A stretch of DNA of 26,807 bases. Source: VBAS01 sp035318985 (lineage in GTDB: Bacteria > Bacteroidota > Bacteroidia > Chitinophagales > Chitinophagaceae). The position numbers were made by a program, and so were the translations under genes. The stretch is from contig DATHDP010000014.1 of assembly GCA_035318985.1 (NCBI GenBank), positions 1 to 26,807 on the forward strand, given 5' to 3'. This document shows positions 15,085 to 23,815 of this stretch, in pieces (position 1 is the first letter of the stretch; every line of letters begins with the position of its first letter). The notes under the pieces are model-generated. The model did no database searches. It was not told where the DNA came from and worked only from the letters and a program-made list of their open reading frames with translations.

Positions 15085-15993
15085 ATGATAAAAATTCCCC
15101 CGTACTTACAAAAAGGAGATACGATAGGATTGGTTTGCCCCGCCGGTTTTATGCCGGTAGAAAAAATTTCAGAATGTATTCGTGTAATAAATGAAGACTG
15201 GGGTTATACTACTAAGGTCGGAACAACTATCGGACAACAGTATCATTATTTTTCAGGAACGGATGAGGAAAGAATAGAAGATTTTCAGCACATGCTGGAT
15301 GATGAAAATGTAAAAGCCATTTTATGTGCAAGAGGTGGCTATGGACTTAGCCGGATCATTGATAAAATAGATTTTACAAATTTTAAAAAGAACCCGAAAT
15401 GGATCATAGGGTTTAGTGATGTGACGATACTTCATTCACATATTTATCGTAATTATTCTATCTCAACACTGCATGCGCCGATGGCAAATGCTTTTAATGA
15501 AGATGGATTTAAGAATGAATTTGTGAAATCGCTATGGCATGTACTGGAGGGAAAAAAAATAAAATATCAATGCAAAAAACACGAGTTTAATAAAAAAGGA
15601 GAGGGGATCGGAGAATTAGTTGGCGGCAATCTTGCCTTACTGGCTCATCTTGTAGGTACGGAATCAGATATTAAAACAAAAGGCCGGATTCTTTTTATTG
15701 AAGATGTGGGAGAGTATTTATATAACATAGACCGCATGATGTATCAATTAAAACGAAGTGGCAAACTTGATAAACTTGCTGGATTGATCGTTGGCGGATT
15801 TACTGATATGAAAGACACAGAAAGGCCATTTGGTCAGACTGTGCATGAGATCATCCGTGATGCTGTTGCTGAATATAATTATCCAGTTTGTTTTGATTTC
15901 CCTGTAAGTCATGGAAAAGAAAATTATGCGTTGAAGATAGGCGTTGGTTATAAATTAAAAGTTGGGAATAGTAAAGCGACGCTGGAAGAATGA
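15085..15993 (+). CDS. Cytosolic LD-carboxypeptidase (peptidase family S66)
   Basis: The protein has 302 residues, close to the usual LdcA length, and no leader: residue 4 already enters the fold (IPPYLQKGDTIGLVCPAG). The catalytic residues are Ser111 (IIGFSDVT), Glu206 (LFIEDVGE) and His276 (FPVSHGKENYA). It likely removes the terminal D-Ala from recycled murein tetrapeptides in the cytosol. Together with the upstream exported paralogue it suggests the same chemistry on both sides of the inner membrane. The stop codon is only 9 bp from the stop of the convergent gene at 16003-16560 and no terminator is visible, so the two transcripts may overlap. Confidence 0.93.
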   Translation: MIKIPPYLQKGDTIGLVCPAGFMPVEKISECIRVINEDWGYTTKVGTTIGQQYHYFSGTDEERIEDFQHMLDDENVKAILCARGGYGLSRIIDKIDFTNFKKNPKWIIGFSDVTILHSHIYRNYSISTLHAPMANAFNEDGFKNEFVKSLWHVLEGKKIKYQCKKHEFNKKGEGIGELVGGNLALLAHLVGTESDIKTKGRILFIEDVGEYLYNIDRMMYQLKRSGKLDKLAGLIVGGFTDMKDTERPFGQTVHEIIRDAVAEYNYPVCFDFPVSHGKENYALKIGVGYKLKVGNSKATLEE

Positions 15994-16002
15994 TGAATAA
16001 TA

Positions 16003-16560
16003 TCAGTTCTTTGCATAATTCGGATAAAACACAAAAACTCCATAATCATTGATCCTGTATTCCATTTCAAACTTTCTGCCAAAAAACGATACTTCAGTCT
16101 CTTGTCTTATTTTAAAATCGCTGTATAAATAAGAACGAGTCTTGTGGAATTCGGGTTTGTTCTTGCGTAAATAATAATTGTCTGAAGCAGCGTCCAATAA
16201 CGAAACATATGATCCGTCTTTTCTTGTTGTTAATAGAGTCAAGTTGAAATTTAGAACACTATCGGTTTTATTTTCCTCTGCATAAAGAAATAGCAGATCA
16301 AAATCCGGATGCTTTGTTATTTTGCCAGCTACATAATATTTAGTGTCGCCTGGTAAAGAACTATTGTTACCATACATCCTTTTGAAAAGTTTATAAGCAG
16401 TTGCATCATCAATTTCTTTTTTTTCAAGATTAGTCAAATCAAGATATAATCTGTCGATTATCTTGATCTCTTTTGTCATGTTCAATATCTCTGAATGAGA
16501 TTTTTGGGAAATTGCTTTTAAGGATGCACCAAACAGCAGTAATAATATAAAGTATTTCAT
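16003..16560 (-). CDS. Small exported protein of unknown function
   Basis: The protein has 185 residues with signal peptide MKYFILLLLFGASLKAISQ. I do not recognise the family. The mature part is mixed alpha/beta and rich in Lys, Tyr and Phe, with no Cys and no clear catalytic motif; the C-terminal half (SFFGRKFEMEYRINDYGVFVFYP) looks like beta strands. A TAATTTTG box (16572-16565) lies just upstream of the ATG, though it is so close that the transcript would be almost leaderless. It is convergent with the LD-carboxypeptidase operon and lies downstream of the alpha/beta hydrolase on the same strand after 48 bp. Confidence 0.75.
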   Translation of the reverse strand: MKYFILLLLFGASLKAISQKSHSEILNMTKEIKIIDRLYLDLTNLEKKEIDDATAYKLFKRMYGNNSSLPGDTKYYVAGKITKHPDFDLLFLYAEENKTDSVLNFNLTLLTTRKDGSYVSLLDAASDNYYLRKNKPEFHKTRSYLYSDFKIRQETEVSFFGRKFEMEYRINDYGVFVFYPNYAKN

Positions 16561-16608
16561 ATCTCAAAATTAGGGAGGTGCCACACTCTGAAAAATACCA
16601 CTTTCAGG

Positions 16609-17424
16609 TTAGTCCTTTAACAAGTAATCTAATTTCTCAATCGTTTCTTTAAAGTCATAAAGATCATTGTGGCTGCCACCATCAATTGTTACAAATTCAT
16701 CTCCTGCTTTCAAAAATGGTTTTAATCTTATTGCATTATTGTATGTTACCAGCCTGTCGTCCGTACCCTGGAAAATTGTAATAGGAACTATTACTTTTTC
16801 AATATAATCATGCGTAGGGATCTTATAATGAATCATCCATTCAATCGGATAAATGGGAATATAATGCCTGATGACGGAAGGATAATCGTAATATGGAGTT
16901 TCAAGGATCAGTTTTTTGCAGGGTTTTATGGAAGCAAGATGGGTAGCAATGCCGGTACCCATGCTTTTTCCATAAATAATAATACTGTCAGCACTGAATC
17001 TTGTACGGGCAAATTTGTACATATAATTTGCCCAGTCATACAAGGTTCGTTCAGTGAGCTTGCCGGTACTTTTTCCAAATCCGGGGTAATCAATCAGCCA
17101 AACTTCATATCCATGCTTCGTGAAGTAGGGAGCATACTTTGCATACCAGGAAATATTTTTTTTATTTCCATGAAAATATAGGACCACTCCTTTTGTTATT
17201 GTGTCAGTAGAAAAGAATTGAACAATATTCAAATTGGAATTTTCAGTAATGGGAATATTGATGTCCTTATATTTTTCAGGAAAATTATAATTATGATCTC
17301 TTTTTAATGTAACCGGGTGAAAAAGAACATAATCCTGTAAGAAATATAGTGCGACGCCCCCGAGTACATAAACAATGGAAAGTATCTTAACCCATTTCCA
17401 AACTTTTTTATAATTGATCTTCAT
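16609..17424 (-). CDS. Membrane-anchored alpha/beta hydrolase (BEM46/ABHD13-like)
   Basis: The protein has 271 residues from the ATG at 17424-17422. The frame is open to an ATG at 17466, but that extra stretch coincides with the terminator hairpin of the upstream gene and encodes no sensible leader, so I chose the inner start (MKINYKK). One N-terminal membrane anchor lies at about 10-30. The hydrolase core has YFHGN (83-87), DYPGFGKSTG (112-121), nucleophile Ser154 in YGKSMGTG, Asp222/223 in QGTDDRL and His252 in GGSHNDL. This pattern is that of membrane-tethered serine hydrolases of unknown substrate. It is a clear paralogue of the 18742-19530 product: both share KSTGK, SMG.G and GG.HNDL. 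Confidence 0.88.
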   Translation of the reverse strand: MKINYKKVWKWVKILSIVYVLGGVALYFLQDYVLFHPVTLKRDHNYNFPEKYKDINIPITENSNLNIVQFFSTDTITKGVVLYFHGNKKNISWYAKYAPYFTKHGYEVWLIDYPGFGKSTGKLTERTLYDWANYMYKFARTRFSADSIIIYGKSMGTGIATHLASIKPCKKLILETPYYDYPSVIRHYIPIYPIEWMIHYKIPTHDYIEKVIVPITIFQGTDDRLVTYNNAIRLKPFLKAGDEFVTIDGGSHNDLYDFKETIEKLDYLLKD

Positions 17425-17443
17425 TACCGGCAAAGATGAAAAC

Positions 17444-17471
17444 AAAAAAGGACATGAACGAATCATGTCCT
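17444..17471 (-). terminator. Intrinsic terminator after the lipoprotein gene
   Basis: A perfect 9-bp stem (17449-17457 AGGACATGA with 17463-17471) with a 5-base loop is followed on the minus strand by a run of six T (17449-17444, the first pairing in the stem). It lies 22 bases past the stop of the gene at 17494. It overlaps the open N-terminal extension of the next frame, which argues against the ATG at 17466 as the real start. Confidence 0.85.
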
Positions 17472-17493
17472 CCCATTAAACCTATATTGAATC

Positions 17494-18636
17494 CTATAAG
17501 TGACTAAAATAATTTCTTACTCTGCCAGTCATATTACTGTTTATCTCATTTATGATACACCTGGTTATTTCATCTTCAGCAGGTGGGTGATCCTGCCTGC
17601 GGTTTACAAGTTGCTTATCACTTTCACTCAAAGCTCTTTCATCTCCCGTGTAAGTTGAAAACTCTGTACACCAGCTGTGATTACCACGAATATCATCATT
17701 CCACAACCAACGTCCACTTGCATCGCGGACATTTATCTGCAGGTTACCTTCAGACAACATAGATCTTTTTGTAGTTGTTATTTTTGCAAATACTTTTTTA
17801 TACTCTTTTACAATTGAATCAGGACGATAAACTGTTTCCTTTACAACAATATCTTTTGAGACTTCTCTTGTGCTTCTTTCATCTCTAGTTCTGCCAAGAT
17901 CAAAAGTGTTGAAACGAAAATCTACAAACTGATCGGCCTGGATATTACGGCTATCTGCATCCCATGAACTATAGAATTTCACAAACTGGTTGCCGGTATT
18001 ATACTGCAACTGGCGCAACAGGTCATTTTCAAAATTGGTGATTTCATAATTATTATAAGAGCTAAACCGGTAGCGGTCATTTTGCATTGGCATTACCACT
18101 ACATTCACGACTGCATTTTCATATGCTTCATCTCTTCTTTCAATAAAAGTAAGATCACCAGGTCTGTATTGTAGTGCTATTTCAAATTCATGATAAGCAT
18201 TTCTGAAACTCAGTTTATCGTTTTTATCCATCCACATCATACCACGCTGAAATCTTGTATCAGCTGCTTTATCAGCATAGGTGTGCAGGTAAGATGAATA
18301 ATCTGCAGGATCTACGATCGCCAATGCTTCAGGAGAACGATGGATCGCATCATATAGCTTCTGCAACGAAGCATACTCTGAATATATCCATTCCCATTTT
18401 AGATCGTTTGTACTAGAGCTATGTTGATGAATGCGTGTCTCGTGATCGTTTACTGCATATTGATAAGCACTTTGAAGCAATGCTCTCATTTCATCATCAG
18501 GTTTTTTCTGCAGCTTTTTTACGGCCAGTTCAACGGCTTCATCATAATTTCCTTTGTCGTATAGTTTAGCAGCAGTTTTACAACCGGCAACTAACAAGAC
18601 AAACCCAAGAGTAACTAATGTGTAGATTTTTCTCAT
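17494..18636 (-). CDS. Lipoprotein with TPR-like N-terminal region, function unknown
   Basis: The protein has 380 residues from the ATG at 18636-18634. The frame continues to an ATG four codons upstream (18648), but GGAGG lies 6 bases before the inner ATG, a rare visible Shine-Dalgarno here, and the inner start gives a standard leader. The lipobox LVAGC places the lipidated Cys at residue 19. A TPR-like pair of helices follows (KLYDKGNYDEAVELAVKKL), with further helices to about 180. The C-terminal half is beta-rich and has no motif I recognise. It is probably a periplasm-facing lipoprotein. It stands between the two alpha/beta hydrolase paralogues, with its own terminator. The 105-bp gap upstream (18637-18741) shows no canonical promoter. 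Confidence 0.82.
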   Translation of the reverse strand: MRKIYTLVTLGFVLLVAGCKTAAKLYDKGNYDEAVELAVKKLQKKPDDEMRALLQSAYQYAVNDHETRIHQHSSSTNDLKWEWIYSEYASLQKLYDAIHRSPEALAIVDPADYSSYLHTYADKAADTRFQRGMMWMDKNDKLSFRNAYHEFEIALQYRPGDLTFIERRDEAYENAVVNVVVMPMQNDRYRFSSYNNYEITNFENDLLRQLQYNTGNQFVKFYSSWDADSRNIQADQFVDFRFNTFDLGRTRDERSTREVSKDIVVKETVYRPDSIVKEYKKVFAKITTTKRSMLSEGNLQINVRDASGRWLWNDDIRGNHSWCTEFSTYTGDERALSESDKQLVNRRQDHPPAEDEITRCIINEINSNMTGRVRNYFSHL

Positions 18637-18741
18637 ATATACCTCCATTTACAAGTAATACGTTCAAACAGTAATCCATGTAACTCTAAAAGCTGTTAAT
18701 TATAGATTCCTTAACAATGGGAAAATTTCGCTGTGCCAGGA

Positions 18742-19530
18742 TCAGTATTTTAAAATATCCCGGATAAAATTGTGGTACTCGTCAAATGAAGGGAGATCAT
18801 TATGATGCCCGCCATGAATGCGGATCAGGGTTATCAATCTTGGATTGATCTTTTGAAGTTTTTCACTATGAGAAATTGGTATTAACCGATCTTTTGTGCC
18901 ATGTATAATATAGGTATGACACTTTACCGCTTCCATCCATTTGTCAATTCTTAAATGAAACCGTAGCACCAACCTTATGGGCAAAATGGGTAATAATCTT
19001 TCTACGACTTTTCTAAAGCTATAATAAGGTGCATCAAGAATTAAGTATCGGGGTCTATTATCTGCAGCGAGTTTGCTGGCAAAACCACTTCCCATGCTTC
19101 GTCCGTAGATTATTAGATGATCTTCTTTGTACTGCTCTTTTAATTTTTCATAAATGAACTGCATGTCATTGAGCATTTCTTTTTCACCACGTTTGCCAGT
19201 ACTTTTTCCAAAACCGCGATAGTCCAACAATATAACATCATAATCGTAACGATAAAAATCTCTTGCATATTTGGCCCATCCTTTTATACTTCTTGTATTA
19301 CCATGAAAATAAAGTATGAGACCTTTTGGTTGTTCCCGGTAGAAATGAAGGCCATTTATTCTTACGCCGGGTTCAATGTCAAAAAAATATTCCCGAAATG
19401 GAACATCATACTTGAATTCAAAATCCTGTTTTAGTTTTTCTGGCTTAAAAATGAATTTTTCCTGGAAAAAATAGACTAGTACAGAAAGAAGGATAATTCC
19501 ACCAACGATATAATAAATAAAATGCGGCAA
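18742..19530 (-). CDS. Membrane-anchored alpha/beta hydrolase (BEM46/ABHD13-like), paralogue
   Basis: The protein has 262 residues. The frame starts at a TTG codon (19530-19528), because an in-frame stop lies five codons upstream and the membrane anchor (about 4-22, FIYYIVGGIILLSVLVYFF) begins at once; no usable ATG is near. The core has YFHGN (74-78), DYRGFGKSTG (103-112), Ser145 in YGRSMGSG, Asp214 in HGTKDRL and His243 in GGHHNDL. The catalytic triad is complete. The substrate is unknown; eukaryotic relatives are membrane serine hydrolases. The gene lies 69 bp downstream of the second kup gene and no terminator or promoter is clear between them, so cotranscription is possible. Confidence 0.87.
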   Translation of the reverse strand: MPHFIYYIVGGIILLSVLVYFFQEKFIFKPEKLKQDFEFKYDVPFREYFFDIEPGVRINGLHFYREQPKGLILYFHGNTRSIKGWAKYARDFYRYDYDVILLDYRGFGKSTGKRGEKEMLNDMQFIYEKLKEQYKEDHLIIYGRSMGSGFASKLAADNRPRYLILDAPYYSFRKVVERLLPILPIRLVLRFHLRIDKWMEAVKCHTYIIHGTKDRLIPISHSEKLQKINPRLITLIRIHGGHHNDLPSFDEYHNFIRDILKY

Positions 19531-19599
19531 AGGAGATAGTAGTTAAGATAGAAAAGATAATAGTTTTAAATGAAACTGATTCTAACCTATAATAACTCT

Positions 19600-21564
19600 T
19601 TATTGGTCCAGTATTCGTCGTAGAGGGAGTCTTTCAACTTCTCCGATGATGAGTGGAAATTTTTCAACTGTTACATTGCTCTGGTCAAGGCCAAATCCTT
19701 TTTCTTCAGATAGACTGATCTCTTTGAGCCAGAAATAAAAATTCATAACGATACGTTCAAAGAAAGGAAGATCATTATCATGACTCAGGTATTTTTCCAT
19801 TACGATAAACTGGAAGTCACCTGTTGCTTTCGCTTTGCTGTCTGCCGTTTCATATTTTGAAGAAATATTTATTTCCCGGTCGATCACCAATGCTTCCACT
19901 ACCTGTCGGAATAAAATATGGATCCTTGGTTGTATTCTGAAACCTAATTTAAAATCAACACGAATAATATCATTTGGAATAATGTGCTCTACTTTGTATT
20001 CGCAAGTATACGGGTCATCCATTGTATCCACATGCACAAACCAATATATATCGGCCCGCTTTGGTTTTTTATTTAGAATTGAATAAATGATCTTATGCTC
20101 TATCTCTTTCGGATTGTCAGCGCTGGTTAAATAAACAAGGTGAGTGCCAAACTTGGCTATTGATCTATCACTGCTCAACTCTTGTATTTTTGAAATATAA
20201 GTTTCCAGCCGAACAAACTCCACATAACGATTTTTGATCTTTCTTGCCCTGTACCAAATATACATGGTGAAAAAAAGTAAACCACCAACAATAGATGCGA
20301 CATAACCGCCATGAGGAAATTTTTCAAGATTGGCAATAAGAAATGAAACTTCAATAGTAAAATATACAGCGAGATAAAGATAAACGAGGATGGGGTTGGT
20401 TCTTCGTAATACAAGAAAGTTGGCGAAGAGTATTGATGTAGCGATCATGCAAAGCGTAATGGCGAGACCGTAAGCACCTTCCATTCTTGATGAACGCTGA
20501 AAATATAGTACAACGGAAACGCATCCTGTAAACAGTAAAAAATTAATTGCACGGATATAGACTTGTCCCCTTTCTTCCGAAGGATACCGGATCTTTACTT
20601 TTGGCCAAAGATTTAAACGCATTGCTTCGCTGATTAATGTAAACGATCCGGTGATCAATGCCTGGCTCGCAATAATAGCAGCTGCTGTCGCAATGACAAT
20701 TCCAATGATCCGGAAACCTTCTGGCATGATGCCATAAAAAGCATTCATCTGCGATACATTAAAACCTTTGCCTTCATAGTTTGCAAGCAGCCACGCACCT
20801 TGCCCAAGATAGTTTATGATCAAACATGATTTTACAAATATCCATGACACCCTGATATTACCACGGCCGCAATGACCAAGATCGCTGTACAAAGCTTCTG
20901 CTCCCGTAGTACAAAGAAATACGGCACCAAGTATCCAGAAACCTTGCGGATAATTGACAAGAAGATCGATGGCGTAATATGGATTCAGCGCTTTAAAAAT
21001 ATTCCAGTCATCCAGGAAGTGAAGAAGTCCCATTGTTGCAATCATCAAAAACCATATCAACATTATTGGTCCGAAAAGTTTGCCAATTGAAGCCGTGCCA
21101 ACTTGCTGTAAAAAAAATATCACTGTAATAATTCCTAAGACCATTAAAACAATTGTTTGTTGCGATATGTCACTGAATCGTGGGATCTGTCGCAAACCTT
21201 CAATAGCAGAGGTAATGGAAATAGGAGGTGTGATCATACCATCGGCCAATAACGCTGCGCCGCCGATCATAGCAGGAATTACTAACCATCGTTTTCTTCT
21301 TCTTACAAGTGCGTATAAAGAGAAGATGCCGCCTTCACCACGGTTATCTGCTTTCAAAGTAAGGATCACATATTTGATAGTAGTTTGTAATGTCAATGTC
21401 CAAATGATACATGAAAGACTGCCAATGATCAATTGTTCAGAAACAGTTTTTGAGCCAATGATGGCGTTAAACACATAGAGCGGCGAGGTACCTATATCTC
21501 CGAAAATAATACCAAGAGCAACTAATAAACCTAAGGGAGAAACCTTTTTGATATTTATGGACAT
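19600..21564 (-). CDS. kup: Kup-family potassium uptake protein (copy 2)
   Basis: The protein has 654 residues, of normal Kup length. An N-terminal block of about 12 membrane helices (15-435) carries the family signature GDIGTSPLY (22-30) with Asp23, and RADN-like GEGGIFSLYALV and DGMITPPISITSAIEGL motifs. A soluble cytosolic C-terminal domain covers about 445-654. Kup imports K+ together with H+ across the inner membrane and serves under low pH or osmotic stress. It is paralogous to the 21657-23621 gene; the two have identical length and collinear sequence throughout, a tandem duplication. A TACTTTTG box (21615-21622) lies 51 bp upstream of the ATG, so it probably has its own promoter. Confidence 0.95.
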   Translation of the reverse strand: MSINIKKVSPLGLLVALGIIFGDIGTSPLYVFNAIIGSKTVSEQLIIGSLSCIIWTLTLQTTIKYVILTLKADNRGEGGIFSLYALVRRRKRWLVIPAMIGGAALLADGMITPPISITSAIEGLRQIPRFSDISQQTIVLMVLGIITVIFFLQQVGTASIGKLFGPIMLIWFLMIATMGLLHFLDDWNIFKALNPYYAIDLLVNYPQGFWILGAVFLCTTGAEALYSDLGHCGRGNIRVSWIFVKSCLIINYLGQGAWLLANYEGKGFNVSQMNAFYGIMPEGFRIIGIVIATAAAIIASQALITGSFTLISEAMRLNLWPKVKIRYPSEERGQVYIRAINFLLFTGCVSVVLYFQRSSRMEGAYGLAITLCMIATSILFANFLVLRRTNPILVYLYLAVYFTIEVSFLIANLEKFPHGGYVASIVGGLLFFTMYIWYRARKIKNRYVEFVRLETYISKIQELSSDRSIAKFGTHLVYLTSADNPKEIEHKIIYSILNKKPKRADIYWFVHVDTMDDPYTCEYKVEHIIPNDIIRVDFKLGFRIQPRIHILFRQVVEALVIDREINISSKYETADSKAKATGDFQFIVMEKYLSHDNDLPFFERIVMNFYFWLKEISLSEEKGFGLDQSNVTVEKFPLIIGEVERLPLRRILDQ

Positions 21565-21614
21565 AATTGCGACCCGGAGCAGATTTCAAATGACGGGTCT
21601 ATTAATATGATTTG

Positions 21615-21622
21615 CAAAAGTA
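21615..21622 (-). promoter_or_regulatory. -7 promoter box of the second kup gene (TACTTTTG)
   Basis: On the minus strand TACTTTTG matches TAnnTTTG exactly, 51 bp from the start codon in the 92-bp gap between the two kup genes. No TTG lies 19-21 bp upstream, so it is a weaker promoter than that of the first copy. Confidence 0.5.
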
Positions 21623-21656
21623 ATAAAGAGAGAATGAATGAATATTTATTTTTTAT

Positions 21657-23621
21657 TTATAATTCATCTTCTTCTACTATTCTTTTCAATTTTACTGCAG
21701 ATACCGGTGCTACTATCAATGGAAATTTCTCTACGGTTACAGTCGATAGATCAAGTCCAAAACCTTTTTCTTCCGACAAGCTGATCTCCTTTAACCAGAA
21801 ATAAAATTTCATCACAACCCTTTCCCAGAATGGAAGTTCATTATCCTGGCTTAAATATTTTTCCATTACTATGAATTGGAAGTCACCAACTGTATTGCTG
21901 CGTTCCAAACTTTCATAACGACTGTAAATATTCACTTCTTTATTTGCCACAAGATCTTCCACCACTTTACGAAACATCAGATTAATTCTGGGCTGTACCC
22001 TGAAGCCAAGTCTGAATTCAATTCTAATGATATCATTTGGAATAATATGATCCACTTTGTATTCGCTTGTATAGGGATCATCCAATGTATCAACGTGAAC
22101 CAGCCAATAGATATCAGCTCGTTTTGGTTTCTTATTTAATATGGAGTAAATGACCTTGTGCTCGATCTCTTTTGGATTGTTGGCACTGGTCATATAAACA
22201 AGATGTGTGGCATATTTAGGCACCGACCTGTCATTACTGAGTTCCTGGATCTTAGGAATGTAATGTTCCAATCTTACAAACTCAACATAGCGGTTTTTGA
22301 TCTTTCTCGCCCTGTACCATATATACATGGTTATAAACAAAACACCACCGATGATAAATGAAACATAGCCTCCATGCGTGAATTTGTCTAGATTGGCAGC
22401 CAGGAATGATAATTCAACTGTAAGATATACTATAAGATAAAGAACGATCCACTGTCGCGGGGCCCTTTGTGTAAATAGATAATAAGAAAACAGTGTGGTA
22501 TTCATCAGCATACCAAAGTTGATCGTAAGTCCGTATGCTGCTTCCATGTTTTGTGCTTTCTGGAAATACAGTACCACACCGCAACAACCCAGGAACAACA
22601 ACATATTTACAGCAGGGATAAACAGCTGACCTTTTTCTTCTGTTGGATAATTGATCTTGAGTTTCGACCAAAGATTTAACCGCATCGCTTCACTGATCAA
22701 TGTAAAGGAACCAGAAATTAAAGCCTGGCTTGCAACAATGGTGGCAGCGGTAGCAATAAGAATTCCGATCAATCTGAACCCCTCCGGCATTAAAGCATAA
22801 AATGGATTAATATTTGGGTCAACTGAAGAGCCTACATGATTAAGCAGCCAGGCACCTTGTCCCAAATAATTAAGAATAAGACTACTTTTTACAAAGATCC
22901 ATGACATGCGAATATTGCTTCTTCCACAATGCCCAAGATCGCTGTATAACGCCTCGGCGCCGGTAGTACAAAGAAACACGGCTCCAAGTATCCAAAACCC
23001 TCGTGGATATTGTGTCAAAAGATTAATAGCATAATAAGGATTAAATGCTTTCAAAACTCTGACATCATCAAGTATATGACCTAACCCCAGAACTGCAAGC
23101 ATGCTAAACCAGACCAGCATTACTGGTCCAAAAAAACGGCCAATAGTAGAAGTGCCGAACTGTTGCAGGAAAAATAGAATAACAAGAATGAAAAGAACAA
23201 TGCCCACGATGGTCCATTGACCAATATCACTAAACAATTTTATTTGCTTAAGACCTTCTATAGCCGAAGTAACAGAAATTGGAGGAGTAATAATTCCTTC
23301 AGATAAAACAGCGGCACCACCCATCATGGCAGGTATTACAGCCCATTTACCATGTCGTCTTACCAAAGCAAACAAAGAGAACATGCCACCCTCCCCATTA
23401 TTATCAGCTCGTAAAGTCAGGATCACATATTTAATGGTTGTCTGTAGGGTTAGTGTCCAGATAATACAGGATAATCCTCCGAGTATTAATTCCTCTGAAA
23501 TTTCTTTTCCTTTTATTATGGCGCCAAATACATATAAGGGAGAAGTACCTATATCTCCATAAATAATACCGATCGCTACCAGTAAACCAGCTAGTGTAAC
23601 TCTATTGGTGGGGATTCTCAC
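21657..23621 (-). CDS. kup: Kup-family potassium uptake protein (copy 1)
   Basis: The protein has 654 residues with the same layout as its downstream paralogue: about 12 membrane helices (15-435), GDIGTSPLY with Asp23, GEGGMFSLFALV, EGIITPPISVTSAIEGL and TGAEALYSDLGHCGR, then a cytosolic domain of about 210 residues (ARKIKNRYVEFVRLEHYIPKIQEL...). It performs K+/H+ symport in the inner membrane. Small differences between copies occur in the loop after the seventh helix (HVGSSVDPNINPFYALMPEG here, a Met-rich version in copy 2), so the copies may differ in affinity or regulation. It has a strong canonical promoter at 23671-23701. Confidence 0.95.
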   Translation of the reverse strand: MRIPTNRVTLAGLLVAIGIIYGDIGTSPLYVFGAIIKGKEISEELILGGLSCIIWTLTLQTTIKYVILTLRADNNGEGGMFSLFALVRRHGKWAVIPAMMGGAAVLSEGIITPPISVTSAIEGLKQIKLFSDIGQWTIVGIVLFILVILFFLQQFGTSTIGRFFGPVMLVWFSMLAVLGLGHILDDVRVLKAFNPYYAINLLTQYPRGFWILGAVFLCTTGAEALYSDLGHCGRSNIRMSWIFVKSSLILNYLGQGAWLLNHVGSSVDPNINPFYALMPEGFRLIGILIATAATIVASQALISGSFTLISEAMRLNLWSKLKINYPTEEKGQLFIPAVNMLLFLGCCGVVLYFQKAQNMEAAYGLTINFGMLMNTTLFSYYLFTQRAPRQWIVLYLIVYLTVELSFLAANLDKFTHGGYVSFIIGGVLFITMYIWYRARKIKNRYVEFVRLEHYIPKIQELSNDRSVPKYATHLVYMTSANNPKEIEHKVIYSILNKKPKRADIYWLVHVDTLDDPYTSEYKVDHIIPNDIIRIEFRLGFRVQPRINLMFRKVVEDLVANKEVNIYSRYESLERSNTVGDFQFIVMEKYLSQDNELPFWERVVMKFYFWLKEISLSEEKGFGLDLSTVTVEKFPLIVAPVSAVKLKRIVEEDEL

Positions 23622-23670
23622 GAAAAATTTTCTTTTATACCCGTACAGATAAGGTGTACGAATTAACCAA

Positions 23671-23701
23671 CAAAGGTATAGGTAAAAAGAAATAATGCAA
23701 A
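23671..23701 (-). promoter_or_regulatory. Canonical Bacteroidota promoter of kup copy 1 (TTTG-N19-TACCTTTG)
   Basis: On the minus strand TTTG (23701-23698) and TACCTTTG (23678-23671) are separated by 19 bp, a full match to the -33/-7 consensus. Transcription should start near 23664, leaving a leader of about 43 bases, too short for a known riboswitch. The rest of the 194-bp divergent gap (to 23815) holds AT-rich sequence without a clear promoter for the plus-strand gene. Confidence 0.8.
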
Positions 23702-23815
23702 TCGGAAAAACATTGTTTCTTAACCGGCCTGTTTTTTGTAAAATAATTGTCTGTTGCCGGGCAATTTTTTTCTTTCATGTAAAAAAATGAAAAACCGCAT
23801 CTTTATCATTTCATC

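Noticed and set aside
16810..17181. 123-residue plus-strand frame inside the alpha/beta hydrolase gene
   Set aside because: It is a shadow of the minus-strand hydrolase with its full catalytic triad; no independent signal.
21080..21478. 132-residue open frame on the plus strand inside kup copy 2
   Set aside because: It is antisense to a clear Kup gene, has no leader or motif and follows the codon bias of the opposite strand.
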